From Sphingobacterium chungjuense (lineage in GTDB: Bacteria; Bacteroidota; Bacteroidia; Sphingobacteriales; Sphingobacteriaceae): a stretch of 64,000 nt of DNA. The translations under genes and the position numbers were made by a program. This document shows positions 17,569 through 26,566 of this stretch, piece after piece (the stretch's first letter is position 1; every line of letters starts with the position of its first letter). The notes under the pieces were generated by a model. The model saw only the letters and a program-made list of their open reading frames with translations, was not told the DNA's origin and searched no databases. The DNA lies in NCBI RefSeq assembly GCF_011316935.1, contig NZ_WLYS01000003.1, positions 620,001 through 684,000 of the forward strand, given 5' to 3'.

Positions 17569-18480
17569 TATTTCAAATTTAGCAAGCGCCACAAACTGCT
17601 CAATTCTGTGCGCAATTTCTTCTTTATTTAACTGTTGCAATTTTTCCGTACCAAACTTCTCGACACAGAATGAAGCCAACGCCGATCCATAAATGACGGC
17701 ATTCTTCATATTGTGGAAATTGACCGATTGCACATGGGCTAAATAACCTATGAAACCACCCGCAAAAGAATCACCTGCTCCCGTTGGATCAAAAACATCT
17801 GCCAGAGGCAATGCTGGAGCTGAAAAGATCTGTCCTTCGCCGAATAATAATGCGCCATGTTCCCCTTTTTTGATAATCAAATAAGATGGACCCATCTGCA
17901 GAATCTTTTCTGCTGCTTTGACCATAGAATACTCGCCAGACAACTGCCGGGCTTCTCCGTCATTAATGGCTAAAACATCAACTCGCTTAAGAACCGTTTT
18001 TAAATCTTCCAGAGCTACGTCCATCCAATAGTTCATGGTATCCATCACGACTAGTTTTGGGGCTGCTGCGAGGCGATCTAAGACAGCCATTTGCACTTTA
18101 GGCATCAAGTTGCCTAACAAAAGATATTCGCAATCTTGGAACGAGGCCGGAATCTTCGGATCAAAGCCGGCTAGCACATTGAGTTCTGTCGTCAATGTAT
18201 CCCGGCTATTCATATCCACATGATACTTTCCAGACCAGAAGAAAGTTTTTTGATCGTCTACGATTTCAATGCCATCAATATCAATTCCTTTCGCAGTGAG
18301 GATATCTAGATTATCTTTTCCAAAATCTCCTCCAACTGTACCAATCAATTTCACCTCATTGTACAAATAAGAGGCCGCTAAGCCTGCAAATGTGGCCGCT
18401 CCCCCCACAACCTTATCCGTCTTACCAAAAGGCGTCTCAATCGCATCAAATGCTACCGAACCAACGATCACTAAACTCAT
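17563..18480 (-). CDS. PfkB family carbohydrate/nucleoside kinase
   Basis: A 305-residue ribokinase-fold kinase. The N-terminal substrate-side glycine pair is in VVGGAATFAGLA, and the C-terminal PfkB signature DPTGAGDSFAGGF carries the catalytic Asp and anion hole. The sugar or nucleoside substrate cannot be fixed from sequence; similar Bacteroidota proteins are annotated as sugar kinases. The gene is monocistronic, with its stop within a shared terminator stem. Confidence 0.88.
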   Translation of the reverse strand: MSLVIVGSVAFDAIETPFGKTDKVVGGAATFAGLAASYLYNEVKLIGTVGGDFGKDNLDILTAKGIDIDGIEIVDDQKTFFWSGKYHVDMNSRDTLTTELNVLAGFDPKIPASFQDCEYLLLGNLMPKVQMAVLDRLAAAPKLVVMDTMNYWMDVALEDLKTVLKRVDVLAINDGEARQLSGEYSMVKAAEKILQMGPSYLIIKKGEHGALLFGEGQIFSAPALPLADVFDPTGAGDSFAGGFIGYLAHVQSVNFHNMKNAVIYGSALASFCVEKFGTEKLQQLNKEEIAHRIEQFVALAKFEIK

Positions 18481-18512
18481 GTCTATCCCGTTTTAAAAAT
18501 AAGTTCAAAAAA

Positions 18513-18540
18513 AAATGCCGACAATTATTTGCCGGCATTT
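18513..18540 (-). terminator. Terminator of the first tRNA-Asn
   Basis: 8-base GC-rich arms (18513-18520 and 18533-18540) sit 8 bases past the tRNA 3' end. On the minus strand an eight-base T-run follows. Confidence 0.8.
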
Positions 18541-18547
18541 AACGAGT

Positions 18548-18626
18548 GCTCCTGAAGCTGGGCTCGAACCAGCGACCCTCTGATTAACAGTCAGATGCTC
18601 TAACCAACTGAGCTATTCAGGAATAT
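18548..18626. repeat. 79-base perfect direct repeat, left copy (tRNA-Asn)
   Basis: The 79 bases covering this tRNA-Asn gene and a few flanking bases recur without a difference at 26810-26888 in the same orientation. Identity stops abruptly at both ends. The pair bounds the molybdenum/formate segment. Confidence 0.9.
18549..18622 (-). tRNA. tRNA-Asn (anticodon GTT), copy 1
   Basis: A 74-base tRNA on the minus strand with acceptor arms TCCTGAA and TTCAGGA, the anticodon loop containing GTT and the T loop GTTCGAGCC. The discriminator is G and CCA is not encoded. It is identical to the copy at 26811-26884. Confidence 0.97.
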
Positions 18627-18718
18627 CCTTCTTAAGAGCGTTACCCCTCTAAAGCGGTACAAAATTAGTAATTGAGAATTAGACTTCCAAATGCTATTTT
18701 AAAAAATTGTTCAAATTG

Positions 18719-18752
18719 AAAATAGGCTGTTTTAGTTCAAACAGCCTATTTT
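18719..18752. terminator. Strong symmetric hairpin, terminator-like
   Basis: Perfect 14-base arms (18719-18732 and 18739-18752) around a 6-base loop, flanked by A and T runs so that it could work on either strand. No intact gene ends here; it may be the terminator of a gene lost from this segment. Confidence 0.65.
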
Positions 18753-19044
18753 CACGTGTCTCTAAAAAGTGCTCTTGCTAACCATCTTCAGATTAGTATT
18801 TGGATGCAGAAATGACCTACTATGCTCAGGAGTTCTTCGTAATGTACAGTCACCTGAATATCTTATGAACATAAAAACACAGTCACTTAAATAAAATAAT
18901 TTATAATAAAGTTTAATAATGTTTTATTTATTAATAAATTTACAATATTAAAAACTATATTGCCTTTAGAAATAATGCTGTTTTTTTGTAATAGCAGTTG
19001 TTTATTCTTCTATCGGACTTGATGGCGGCAGTAGTTACTTGGCT

Positions 19045-19505
19045 ATTTTGACCATGTCTACTCTTCCATATCAGCCCATGAATATGGTGAGATCGCCCCT
19101 TTATAGGCACAGTCCGTAACCACCCTAAAGGCAAAAGACTAATTCGATTAGAATACGAATGCTATGAAAGCATGACTCTAAAAGAATTTCGAAATATATG
19201 CGAGCAAACAAAGATCGCTTTATGATCAAAATACCGCTGTACATCATCGCATAGGCGTCTTATATTCTGGTAACAGTGCGATCATTATTGCAGTGGCAGA
19301 TGCACACCGTGATCGGGTATTTGAAGCTTGTAGTTTTCTAATCGAGAGCATAAAAGAAAGAGTTCCTATCGGGAAAAAGGAATTTTTTGACAACGGCGAA
19401 GAGTGGGTTTCAGATCGGCTGAGGAGGCGGAGGAATACCACTCTTACCCAAATGAATAGCAGTAAAATGGATACAAAATGGATAAATCCCTATACGCAGC
19501 GATAA
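19045..19505 (+). pseudogene. moaE: moaE remnant (molybdopterin synthase large subunit)
   Basis: Three short frames together reproduce MoaE. The first gives SAHEYGEIAP and runs, after a one-base slip, into FIGTVRNHPKGK and RLEYECYESMTLKEF (about 19075-19200). A TGA stop follows. A second shift leads to AVHHRIGVLYSGNSAIIIAVADAHRDR, then VFEACSFLIESIKERVP and KKEFFDNGEEWV (about 19236-19415). The conserved catalytic KKEFF lysine survives but the gene cannot make one protein. Its last frame runs 28 bases into the start of fdhD, so fdhD probably followed moaE in one operon. Confidence 0.85.
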
Positions 19506-20338
19506 GAAAGATTGATATTATCAGGCTTCTGAATGGAACAACGTCAAATGTACTAGACGACATCGCCATAGAGGAACCGTTGGAAATACAGATTTCTTTT
19601 GACAACGCTATGAAAAGAGAGAAGAAAAACATTTCTGTCACGATGCGGACTCCCGGCAATGACGAGGAACTGGCAGCGGGATTTCTGTATACAGAAGGAA
19701 TCATTTCCTCACGGGATATCATTCAATCTATACACCATACAGAAAGAATCTGTTCTCGAAATGCAGAAAATGAAATTATCGTAAACTTAGCGCCCGACTT
19801 CGTTCCTCAGCTGACAAAAGTCGATCGAAACTTTTACACCACCTCAAGCTGTGGTGTTTGTGGCAAAGGTTCTATTGAATCCATCCGAACAGTGAGTGCT
19901 TTTCAGCATCAGAAACGAGAAGCATGGAATATGAAGACAAAAATATTAGGTCAATTACCCGACCGTCTTCGATCAGCGCAAGACAATTTTAGTACGACTG
20001 GGGGCATTCACGCTTCAGGAATTTTTGATAAGAATGGGCAGCTCCTCGAACTGAGAGAAGATGTTGGCCGACATAATGCATTGGATAAATTGATTGGTCA
20101 TGCCCTGATGAATAACCTACTCCCACTTCAGAACACGATTTTACTGCTGAGTGGAAGAGCGAGCTTCGAGCTCATTCAAAAAGCCGCAATGGCTGGTATT
20201 GTAGTCGTCGCAGCGATCGGCGCTCCTTCTAGCTTAGCGGTGGATCTAGCAAGGGAATTTGACATCACGCTCATCGGATTTCTAAAAGACAACCGAATGA
20301 ACGTATACCATCAGGGCAATCAGCACTACTTGGAATAG
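19478..20338 (+). CDS. fdhD: Formate dehydrogenase sulfurtransferase FdhD
   Basis: Transfers sulfur to the molybdenum centre of formate-dehydrogenase-type enzymes, activating them. The 286-residue protein carries the functional CxxC in SSCGVCGKGS (Cys125, Cys128), the N-terminal EEPLEIQISF block, the GNDEELAAGFLYTEGII block and the C-terminal GRASFELIQKAAMAGI and LVGF-like segments of FdhD. It is fully open despite the wrecked moaE just upstream. It is followed by a small conserved gene and then by its presumed client molybdoenzyme. Confidence 0.94.
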   Translation: MDKSLYAAIRKIDIIRLLNGTTSNVLDDIAIEEPLEIQISFDNAMKREKKNISVTMRTPGNDEELAAGFLYTEGIISSRDIIQSIHHTERICSRNAENEIIVNLAPDFVPQLTKVDRNFYTTSSCGVCGKGSIESIRTVSAFQHQKREAWNMKTKILGQLPDRLRSAQDNFSTTGGIHASGIFDKNGQLLELREDVGRHNALDKLIGHALMNNLLPLQNTILLLSGRASFELIQKAAMAGIVVVAAIGAPSSLAVDLAREFDITLIGFLKDNRMNVYHQGNQHYLE

Positions 20339-20391
20339 CATGTCAATTCAACAACCATGATTACTTCGTCTGATCGATAAAAAAATAATAT

Positions 20392-20739
20392 ATGAAAATA
20401 AGAATAAAAGACAATTCCGTGAGATACCGACTTACGCAGTCGGATGTTCGACAACTAGCTCAAACCGGCTTCATTTGTAATCTCACTAAATTTATCAACA
20501 GGACATTTATTTACGCGATCGAATCTGTAGACGATACCGATCTATCAGCGGCATTTGTAGAAAACAGTATTATACTTAAAATGCCCAAAGTGATGATAGA
20601 AGCGCTAGACAACACCGATAAAGTTGGTTTTGATGGAGAAAACGGCAAACTAAAGCTCCTTGTTGAGAAGGACTTCACCTGCCTAGATAATACAATAGAA
20701 GATCAAAATGATAACTACCCAAATCCAAAATTAATTTAA
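20392..20739 (+). CDS. Small conserved protein between fdhD and molybdoenzyme gene (DUF7009-like)
   Basis: A 115-residue soluble protein with no signal peptide, cysteine cluster or membrane segment (two Cys, not in a metal-motif spacing). It starts with a basic strand-forming segment, then YRLTQSDVRQLAQTGFICNLTKF, and ends in a polar, probably disordered tail. I recall similar proteins beside fdhD and molybdopterin oxidoreductase genes in Bacteroidota (DUF7009), which would fit a maturation or accessory role, but no function is established. The assignment to that family is from memory and unverified. Confidence 0.7.
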   Translation: MKIRIKDNSVRYRLTQSDVRQLAQTGFICNLTKFINRTFIYAIESVDDTDLSAAFVENSIILKMPKVMIEALDNTDKVGFDGENGKLKLLVEKDFTCLDNTIEDQNDNYPNPKLI

Positions 20740-20931
20740 TAGAAAATAATTAATTACATAATTATAATTTATATATTTGATATAATTTATTTTAACAATA
20801 ACAATATAAGCCATATCAGTTTAATTTTAAAATGACTGATAAACAAAAACGGATACAATACGCCGATTAAATGGATCTAGCATGTAATCCAACCCAAATA
20901 TTAGTTAATACTTGATTAGGAAGGTTAGTAT

Positions 20932-23394
20932 TTGACGGATACAGCAACTAATACTGATAAAACAGCTCCAAAACTAAATGCTATGGCAGACAAGCGAGAT
21001 GAGAAAAACACCAAAGAAACCAATGCAGAAAATCCTATTGAACTAACAGGCGATCTGAAAGTCACTCGCCCGAAAAAATCGGCTGCTGGAATGACGGCTC
21101 TTGCAGCTTCGCTGGCCGATTTAGTGGAGGAAAAAACATTGATAAGAGGTGGAAAGGCATTATTTCAAATGAACCAATTTGGTGGTTTTGATTGTTCTAG
21201 CTGCGCTTGGCCCGATCCCGATGATGATAGATCTGCCTTGGGAGAATATTGTGAAAATGGTGTAAAAGCACTTGCAGAGGAGGCTACATCAAAGAAAGTG
21301 ACTCCCGAATTCTTTGAGAAAAACTCGGTTTATGAGCTTTCTAAATTAGATGATTATCGGATTGGAAAAATGGGGAGATTAACCGATCCGATGTACTTAC
21401 CAAAAGGAGGTACACATTATGAGCCTATCAGTTGGGTGGAAGCATTCAAAAAAATTGCGGAACATTTTCATGCACTCGACACTCCGGATGAGGCTGCATT
21501 TTATACTTCGGGCAGAACCAGCAACGAAGCCTCTTTCGTTTATCAACTTTTTACAAAAGAACTCGGAACTAACAATATGCCAGATTGCTCGAATATGTGC
21601 CATGAGACTTCAGGAACTGGGCTAAGGCCGACGATAGGTATCGGTAAGGGAACCGTAAAATTAGAAGATTTCTATGAGGCAGAGCTTGTCATTATTGTGG
21701 GGCAAAATCCAGGCACCAATGCACCAAGAATGCTGAGCGCGCTGCAAAAATGTAAGGAAAACGGAGGGCAAATAATTGCAATCAATCCCCTACCAGAAAC
21801 TGGATTAATGGGCTTTAAAGATCCACAAGAAATAAAAGGATTAATTGGGGGAGGCATAAAATTAGCAGATCTCTACCTCCCAGTCAAGATTAATGGTGAT
21901 ATGGCATTGCTGAAAGCCCTAGAGATATTGCTTTTGGAACTTGAAGAACAATCCGCTGGCCATGTGTTGAATCGCAAATTCATAGCGGAGAAAACGATAG
22001 GATACGAGGACTTCGTGAGAGAATTGGGTCAGTACAATTTAGAATTTCTAGCGGAGCAGTCTGGCGTATTGCTATCTCAACTACGTAAAGCTGCAAAAAT
22101 ATTAGCGTCCAAACAACGAATAATAATTTGTTGGGGAATGGGAATTACCCAGCAACCAAATGGCGTAGATATGGTCCGAGAAATGCTAAATATTCTACTG
22201 ATGAAAGGAAGCATTGGTATCCCTGGAGGAGGAGTGTGTCCAGTGCGGGGTCACAGCAATGTCCAAGGCAATAGAACAATGTTGATCGACGAAAAACCTA
22301 CGGAAGACCAACTTGACATACTTGAAAAATTTTATGGATTTAAGATGCCACGGAAGCACGGATACGATGTGGTGCGCGCCATCAAAGCGATGCACCAAGA
22401 AAAGATTAAAGTGCTCTTTTGCATGGGAGGAAATCTCTTATCTGCTGCGCCAGACACAACCTATACCGCCAACGCATTGCGAAAGTTAGATCTCTTGGTG
22501 TCGGTATCTACCAAATTGAATCGAGGCCATTTGGTGCATGCAAAGGAATCAATAATCCTTCCCACGTTCTCTCGTTCTGATTTTGACATCATACATGGAG
22601 AACTACAAATCATTAGTACGGAAAATTCTATGGGCGTCGTACAGTCTTCGAAAGGCGTTTTGAAACCTGTTTCTGATAACCTTATCAATGAGATGCAGAT
22701 TGTTTGCAGACTGGCTATGACCACATTTGGTCAAGGAAGTAAAGTAGATTGGCAGCGTTATCACGACAGCTACGATGCGATAAGAGATGACATCGAACAA
22801 TGTATTGCTGGATTTGAAAACTATAACGAGCGAATACGACAAAAAGGTGGTTTCTATCTTCCAAATGCAGCAAGGGACGAACAGCGCTTCGCAAAACAGC
22901 TTGATTACAAAGCGCCCTTTACCATTACAGAAGTTCCTGAAAATAAATTGGCGGAAGATGAATACATGATGGCGACTACACGTACACACGACCAATTTAA
23001 CACCACAATTTACGGTCTAGATGACCGCTACCGCGGTGTTTACAACGAACGCCGTGTCATTTTCATGAATAAAATTGACATCGAAAAAGCAGGATTGAAA
23101 AATGGTGACAAGGTCGATCTGTTTAATTACGATGATAATGTCACTAGGATTGCACCTTTGTTCGTGATTGTCGAATATGCTATCCCAGAAAAAAACACCA
23201 TGACCTATTTCCCTGAAACAAATATACTCGTACCAATCAACAATGTGGTGAAAGAAAGTAATATGCCCGCTTCCAAATATGTAAAGATTAAGATCAAAAA
23301 ACATGATCCCAATATTTACGCGCAAATAGATCAAACACTTGGTAGAAACAACACTCCTGCGAATCTAGAGGTAGAGGACACAGTACTCCACTAA
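20932..23394 (+). CDS. FdhF/YdeP-type molybdopterin oxidoreductase
   Basis: An 820-residue cytoplasmic molybdoenzyme of the formate-dehydrogenase-alpha-like YdeP group, with no Tat signal. The N-terminal block GGFDCSSCAWPDPDDD is diagnostic, and the candidate molybdenum-ligand cysteine is Cys223 in NMCHETSG followed by a His. The C-terminal molydopterin-binding domain is present (about residues 690-800). True substrate is uncertain: formate is suggested by fdhD and the OFA transporter next door. The frame begins at a TTG (20932) after an AGGAAGG ribosome site; the first ATG is at codon 18. No electron-transfer subunit is encoded nearby. Confidence 0.88.
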   Translation: MTDTATNTDKTAPKLNAMADKRDEKNTKETNAENPIELTGDLKVTRPKKSAAGMTALAASLADLVEEKTLIRGGKALFQMNQFGGFDCSSCAWPDPDDDRSALGEYCENGVKALAEEATSKKVTPEFFEKNSVYELSKLDDYRIGKMGRLTDPMYLPKGGTHYEPISWVEAFKKIAEHFHALDTPDEAAFYTSGRTSNEASFVYQLFTKELGTNNMPDCSNMCHETSGTGLRPTIGIGKGTVKLEDFYEAELVIIVGQNPGTNAPRMLSALQKCKENGGQIIAINPLPETGLMGFKDPQEIKGLIGGGIKLADLYLPVKINGDMALLKALEILLLELEEQSAGHVLNRKFIAEKTIGYEDFVRELGQYNLEFLAEQSGVLLSQLRKAAKILASKQRIIICWGMGITQQPNGVDMVREMLNILLMKGSIGIPGGGVCPVRGHSNVQGNRTMLIDEKPTEDQLDILEKFYGFKMPRKHGYDVVRAIKAMHQEKIKVLFCMGGNLLSAAPDTTYTANALRKLDLLVSVSTKLNRGHLVHAKESIILPTFSRSDFDIIHGELQIISTENSMGVVQSSKGVLKPVSDNLINEMQIVCRLAMTTFGQGSKVDWQRYHDSYDAIRDDIEQCIAGFENYNERIRQKGGFYLPNAARDEQRFAKQLDYKAPFTITEVPENKLAEDEYMMATTRTHDQFNTTIYGLDDRYRGVYNERRVIFMNKIDIEKAGLKNGDKVDLFNYDDNVTRIAPLFVIVEYAIPEKNTMTYFPETNILVPINNVVKESNMPASKYVKIKIKKHDPNIYAQIDQTLGRNNTPANLEVEDTVLH

Positions 23395-23409
23395 CTATAA
23401 GAGGAAGGA

Positions 23410-23445
23410 TACGAGTGTTCTTTTTCTAACGCTCGTACCTTTTTT
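23410..23445 (+). terminator. Terminator after the molybdoenzyme gene
   Basis: 10-base arms with one G-T pair (23410-23419 and 23428-23437) are followed by CC and a six-base T-run. Confidence 0.75.
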
Positions 23446-23581
23446 ATAAAAAACCAAGCTGAGCTAAAGACCCTAACGTAGAACAGCTATTAACAGCGCA
23501 GTTATGCAGATAACAATGCAATAAGGACGTCGATAGATCATTAAGTCCGACAATTAAAAGTGGTCAAACCAACCAAAATTT

Positions 23582-24820
23582 ATGCCTGATAAAACCAATA
23601 AAAATCGCTGGCTTATAGCCTTATGTGCCGTAGGAATACACATTTCCATCGGTTCAGTGTACGCTTATTCTGTCATGACTAACCCGGTTAAAGATATTTT
23701 TGGGGTAGATGACAGCTTACTCAAATGGTCTTTTAAAATTGCTATTTTCATGCTCGGTTTCTCTGCTGCGTTATTTGGAAAATGGGTAGAAAAAGTGGGG
23801 CCCAGAAAGAGTGGCACCGTAGCGGGCATACTGTATGGTGTTGGTATTTTGGGTTCCGGATTTGCTATTCAAATTGGTTCACTTTACTTATTTCTTGCAT
23901 GCTATGGTTTTATTGGTGGTATAGGTCTAGGAATCGGCTATATCACGCCAGTAAGCACTCTAGTAAAATGGTTTCCAGATAAGCGCGGACTAGCGACAGG
24001 AATGGCTATCATGGGTTTTGGCTTTGCCTCGCTTATATTTGGCCCTATTATGCAAAGCCTATTTGAAGGAGTTGGTGTTATTAACGCTTTTTACATTTTA
24101 GGAATAGTTTACTTGCTGGTCATCCTGTCGTCCGCTCAATACATGGAAAGACCACCCGAGGGATATCTCCCCAATGCTTATAATCCGGGTGAGGGTAAAA
24201 AGGTTAAATCTGATCTATCAAATTTAACCAGAAATGAGGCCGTCAAGACGGTACGTTTTTACTATATATGGATCATGATTTTCATCAATATATCTTGTGG
24301 CATAGCGATTATTGCTGCTGCAAGTCCAATGACGCAGGAGTTATTAGGATATAGCGCCATGCAAGCAGCCGCAATTGTGGGCTTAATGGGTGTCTTTAAC
24401 GGTATTGGTAGAATACTATGGTCGAGTATTTCTGATTATATTGGCCGAGCAAACACCTATATATTATTTTTTTTCTTTCAAATATTAGCCTTTTACTTCC
24501 TTCCCTACATCGAAATCGAAATGCTATTCTTAGCCATACTATTTTTGATTCTAACTATGTATGGAGGCGGATTTGCTACATTACCTGCTTTTCTTGGAGA
24601 TTTATTTGGCACTAAACAGTTAGGAGCTATCCATGGTATGGTATTGACCGCTTGGGGTATAGCCGGCATCGCTGGGCCATCAATCTATGATTATGTACGA
24701 GAGCACACAGGATCGTTAACCACGACTTTACAAGTTTTTGCAGGAATGTTTGTCGTTGCGCTAATTATTTCTTTATTAATGAAGGTATCTATCAATAGAG
24801 CTCAAAAAGAACAACTTTGA
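23582..24820 (+). CDS. OFA-family (oxalate/formate antiporter-like) MFS transporter
   Basis: A 412-residue major facilitator protein with about 12 hydrophobic segments. The N-terminal block GIHISIGSVYAYSVMTNP and the loop KWFPDKRGLATGMAIMGFG are hallmarks of the OFA subfamily that includes OxlT. It may carry formate, oxalate or a related monocarboxylate for the molybdoenzyme just upstream; this is inferred from the neighbourhood. The frame is intact with an ATG start. Confidence 0.88.
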   Translation: MPDKTNKNRWLIALCAVGIHISIGSVYAYSVMTNPVKDIFGVDDSLLKWSFKIAIFMLGFSAALFGKWVEKVGPRKSGTVAGILYGVGILGSGFAIQIGSLYLFLACYGFIGGIGLGIGYITPVSTLVKWFPDKRGLATGMAIMGFGFASLIFGPIMQSLFEGVGVINAFYILGIVYLLVILSSAQYMERPPEGYLPNAYNPGEGKKVKSDLSNLTRNEAVKTVRFYYIWIMIFINISCGIAIIAAASPMTQELLGYSAMQAAAIVGLMGVFNGIGRILWSSISDYIGRANTYILFFFFQILAFYFLPYIEIEMLFLAILFLILTMYGGGFATLPAFLGDLFGTKQLGAIHGMVLTAWGIAGIAGPSIYDYVREHTGSLTTTLQVFAGMFVVALIISLLMKVSINRAQKEQL

Positions 24821-24894
24821 TCATAATAGAAAAACTCACACTCGACCTATTTGAATACTTGAAATGAGGAGGTTTAAAAGAAAAATGAAACTAG

Positions 24895-25195
24895 ATGACA
24901 TCTTAACCGATTTGATCTTTGCCACCTTTCAAAGAGTATATTTCACCTATAACCTCCCTACGTCTGCTGGAGAATACAGAATTTGGCAATGGAGATTACT
25001 TTAACGAAACAATGTCGCGATCAGCAATACACCAGCGTTCCTATTCCTAATAATGCCAGATACTGCACAGCCGGACAGCCTATTCTGCCTTCGCCAATCA
25101 CCAATTCGCGTGCATTTTGTAGTTTTTTCTACGCTACCTCTCCAAAATCCGGCAAGGTGATTTTGGCAAGCATATCATTCAAAGTAATTATCCAT
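24895..25195 (-). pseudogene. moeB: moeB/thiF-type adenylyltransferase remnant
   Basis: On the minus strand from an ATG at 25193-25195 the product would be MoeB/ThiF-like, but it is interrupted by TGA, TAG and other stops and several one-base shifts. Recognisable pieces are YACQ-ITLPDFGEVA (expected YxRQ), KKLQNARELVIGEGRIGC, PAVQYLALLGIGTL and, after a shift, ADRDIVS and NLHCQILYSPADVGR. Several changes (CGA to TGA, CAG to TAG, CGC to TGC) look like C-to-T decay. Similarity fades below about 24950, so the C-terminal half has been lost. Confidence 0.85.
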
Positions 25196-25269
25196 GTATT
25201 AGTTCTTCACTAGCTATTTATTACTTTCTTCTATGACTTGAAGCTTTTTGGCGCACTTTGTCTGTCGAT

Positions 25270-25875
25270 CTATCTTTCAGCCAATATAGCTTTGGCAATT
25301 TCCGCGTCCTTTGGTGTGTTCACATTCATCAAAGAAATATCGTCTAACGGTTTCAATATCAGAATCTCATGATTGAGAAGCACTCTTCGAGGGCAAGTAA
25401 TGCCTTCTCCGAGAGATTGCAACAGCGCGGTATAACTACACGGTTCCCAAATCGCAATCAGCGGCTCTGGCTTTCCATCAAAAGAACTTTCAAACGTTGT
25501 AGCTAATTTGGTATAATCCCGATTGCGCAATAGGAAATCCAGCGTTTTAGCGCTGAGCAACGGTAGATCACAAGCGACTATTAGCCAAGCGCGATCAGGT
25601 TGCACACGAAATGCGGATAGCATACCTCCCATCGGCCCCATATTCAAAAACGTATCGGGGAGTGAGTCATAACTTTGATTGATTTCAGAAACCTGCTCTA
25701 AGCGACAAGAGATATAGACTTGCTCGCAAAAATACTGCAACAAATCCGCTGCAAAATATCTTTGCTCTTTCCCATGCCAGTGTATCCTATCTTTTGCGGT
25801 TCCCATACGTTCACTTTTACCACCAGCGAGTATTAAGCCATTAACCATCGGAATATTATTCTCTGTTGAAATCAT
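25270..25875 (-). CDS. mobA: Molybdenum cofactor guanylyltransferase
   Basis: Attaches GMP to molybdopterin to give the MGD form used by formate-dehydrogenase-type enzymes. The 201-residue protein has the nucleotide loop [16 protein letters not shown], the region [12 protein letters not shown] and the metal-binding VACDLPLL. The frame is intact. Its ATG overlaps the last 20 bases of the moaC remnant and is preceded by GGAGGG, so it was the distal gene of a moaA-moeA-moaC-mobA-moeB operon. It is the only open gene left on this strand in the segment. Confidence 0.9.
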   Translation of the reverse strand: MISTENNIPMVNGLILAGGKSERMGTAKDRIHWHGKEQRYFAADLLQYFCEQVYISCRLEQVSEINQSYDSLPDTFLNMGPMGGMLSAFRVQPDRAWLIVACDLPLLSAKTLDFLLRNRDYTKLATTFESSFDGKPEPLIAIWEPCSYTALLQSLGEGITCPRRVLLNHEILILKPLDDISLMNVNTPKDAEIAKAILAER

Positions 25876-26012
25876 TCTTCCCTCCCGACTTTTCGATCAA
25901 ACATATTTCTTTAATAATCATATTGTGGCTCAACGCTTTGCACCTATCGTATATTGTAAGTGTGGCTACGTTAGCACCAGTCAAGGCATCGATCTCCACA
26001 CCTGTCTCGGCT
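25856..26012 (-). pseudogene. moaC: moaC 3' remnant
   Basis: Only the C-terminal third of cyclic pyranopterin monophosphate synthase remains. In one frame it reads [27 protein letters not shown] and then a shorter form of [17 protein letters not shown], ending in TAA at 25856-25858. The alpha-beta motif EALTAVSVAALTIYDMCKA of intact MoaC is clearly recognisable. Upstream it is joined directly to moeA sequence, so the 5' two-thirds of moaC and the 3' end of moeA have been deleted. Confidence 0.85.
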
Positions 26013-26397
26013 TAGGCAAGTAATCATATTTTCCCATAAAGACACCTCCGATCGTGATAATGACGTCGTATTCATGAAAGCTGCTTTCTACCTTCTCCTT
26101 GATCTTTAAATAATCAGCCGGGAGATGAACGGAATCTGCAAGGATGTTACTTTTAACGCGAAACAGATTGAATCATAATGCCATTTGAACGCCTAAGCGG
26201 AGCCGGAGAAGGCACCGTATGTGCATCGAACATTTCATCAGCAGTAGAAATAATGAGAATTTCAGGAAGTTTTTTGACAGAAAGAACCGTTTTTCCGACA
26301 GAAGATACTACGCGAATAACCGTAGGCGTTATATTTGATGGTCGTGCACTACTATCTTTCCTTCCGATCTATCACTTCCTGTACCGCGTAAGTTCTA
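26013..26397 (-). pseudogene. moeA: moeA internal remnant
   Basis: Pieces of molybdopterin molybdenumtransferase lie in two or more frames. One reads ITPTVIRVVSSVGKTVLSVKKLPEILIISTADEMFD and ends in RRSNGIM; a second frame continues with ILADSVHLPADYLKIKEKVE and YDVIITIGGVFMGKYDYL. These match the MoeA core (IxPxxIGxxxxVG, ISTGDELV, DVVITxGGVSVGxYD). Both ends are missing: the 5' side is fused to moaA and the 3' side to moaC. Confidence 0.85.
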
Positions 26398-26405
26398 CCC
26401 CCCCC

Positions 26406-26566
26406 TTGTTAATTCTACATTCAATCTCGCCCATGCGCATTAAATCTTTCTGAGGTATCCACGAAAGGCCTTTTTCAGACATACAGTACGTACAACGAAG
26501 CTTAAGTGATCCCCAACCGAAAATCTGAGATAATTTATCGCTCTTCCAAATCTATCAACCAGCATT
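26406..26566 (-). pseudogene. moaA: moaA 5' remnant
   Basis: Starts at an ATG (26564-26566) and reads as GTP 3',8-cyclase: MLVDRFGRAINYLRFSVGDH, then, after a one-base shift, LRCTYCMSEKGLSWIPQKD and LMRMGEIECRINK. The intact family reads ISVTDRCNLRCTYCMP, so two of the three radical-SAM cysteines remain but the first has been lost. After about 50 codons the sequence runs into a stretch of eight G (minus strand) and then moeA. Confidence 0.87.

Noticed and set aside
19293..19505. A 70-codon frame before fdhD that could be called a small gene.
   Set aside because: Its sequence is the C-terminal part of MoaE (KKEFFDNGEEWV), so it is the last frame of a broken moaE and not a separate gene.
26178..26453. 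A 91-codon plus-strand frame over the moeA/moaA remnants.
   Set aside because: It lies antisense to recognisable moeA and moaA sequence on the minus strand and has no homology of its own.
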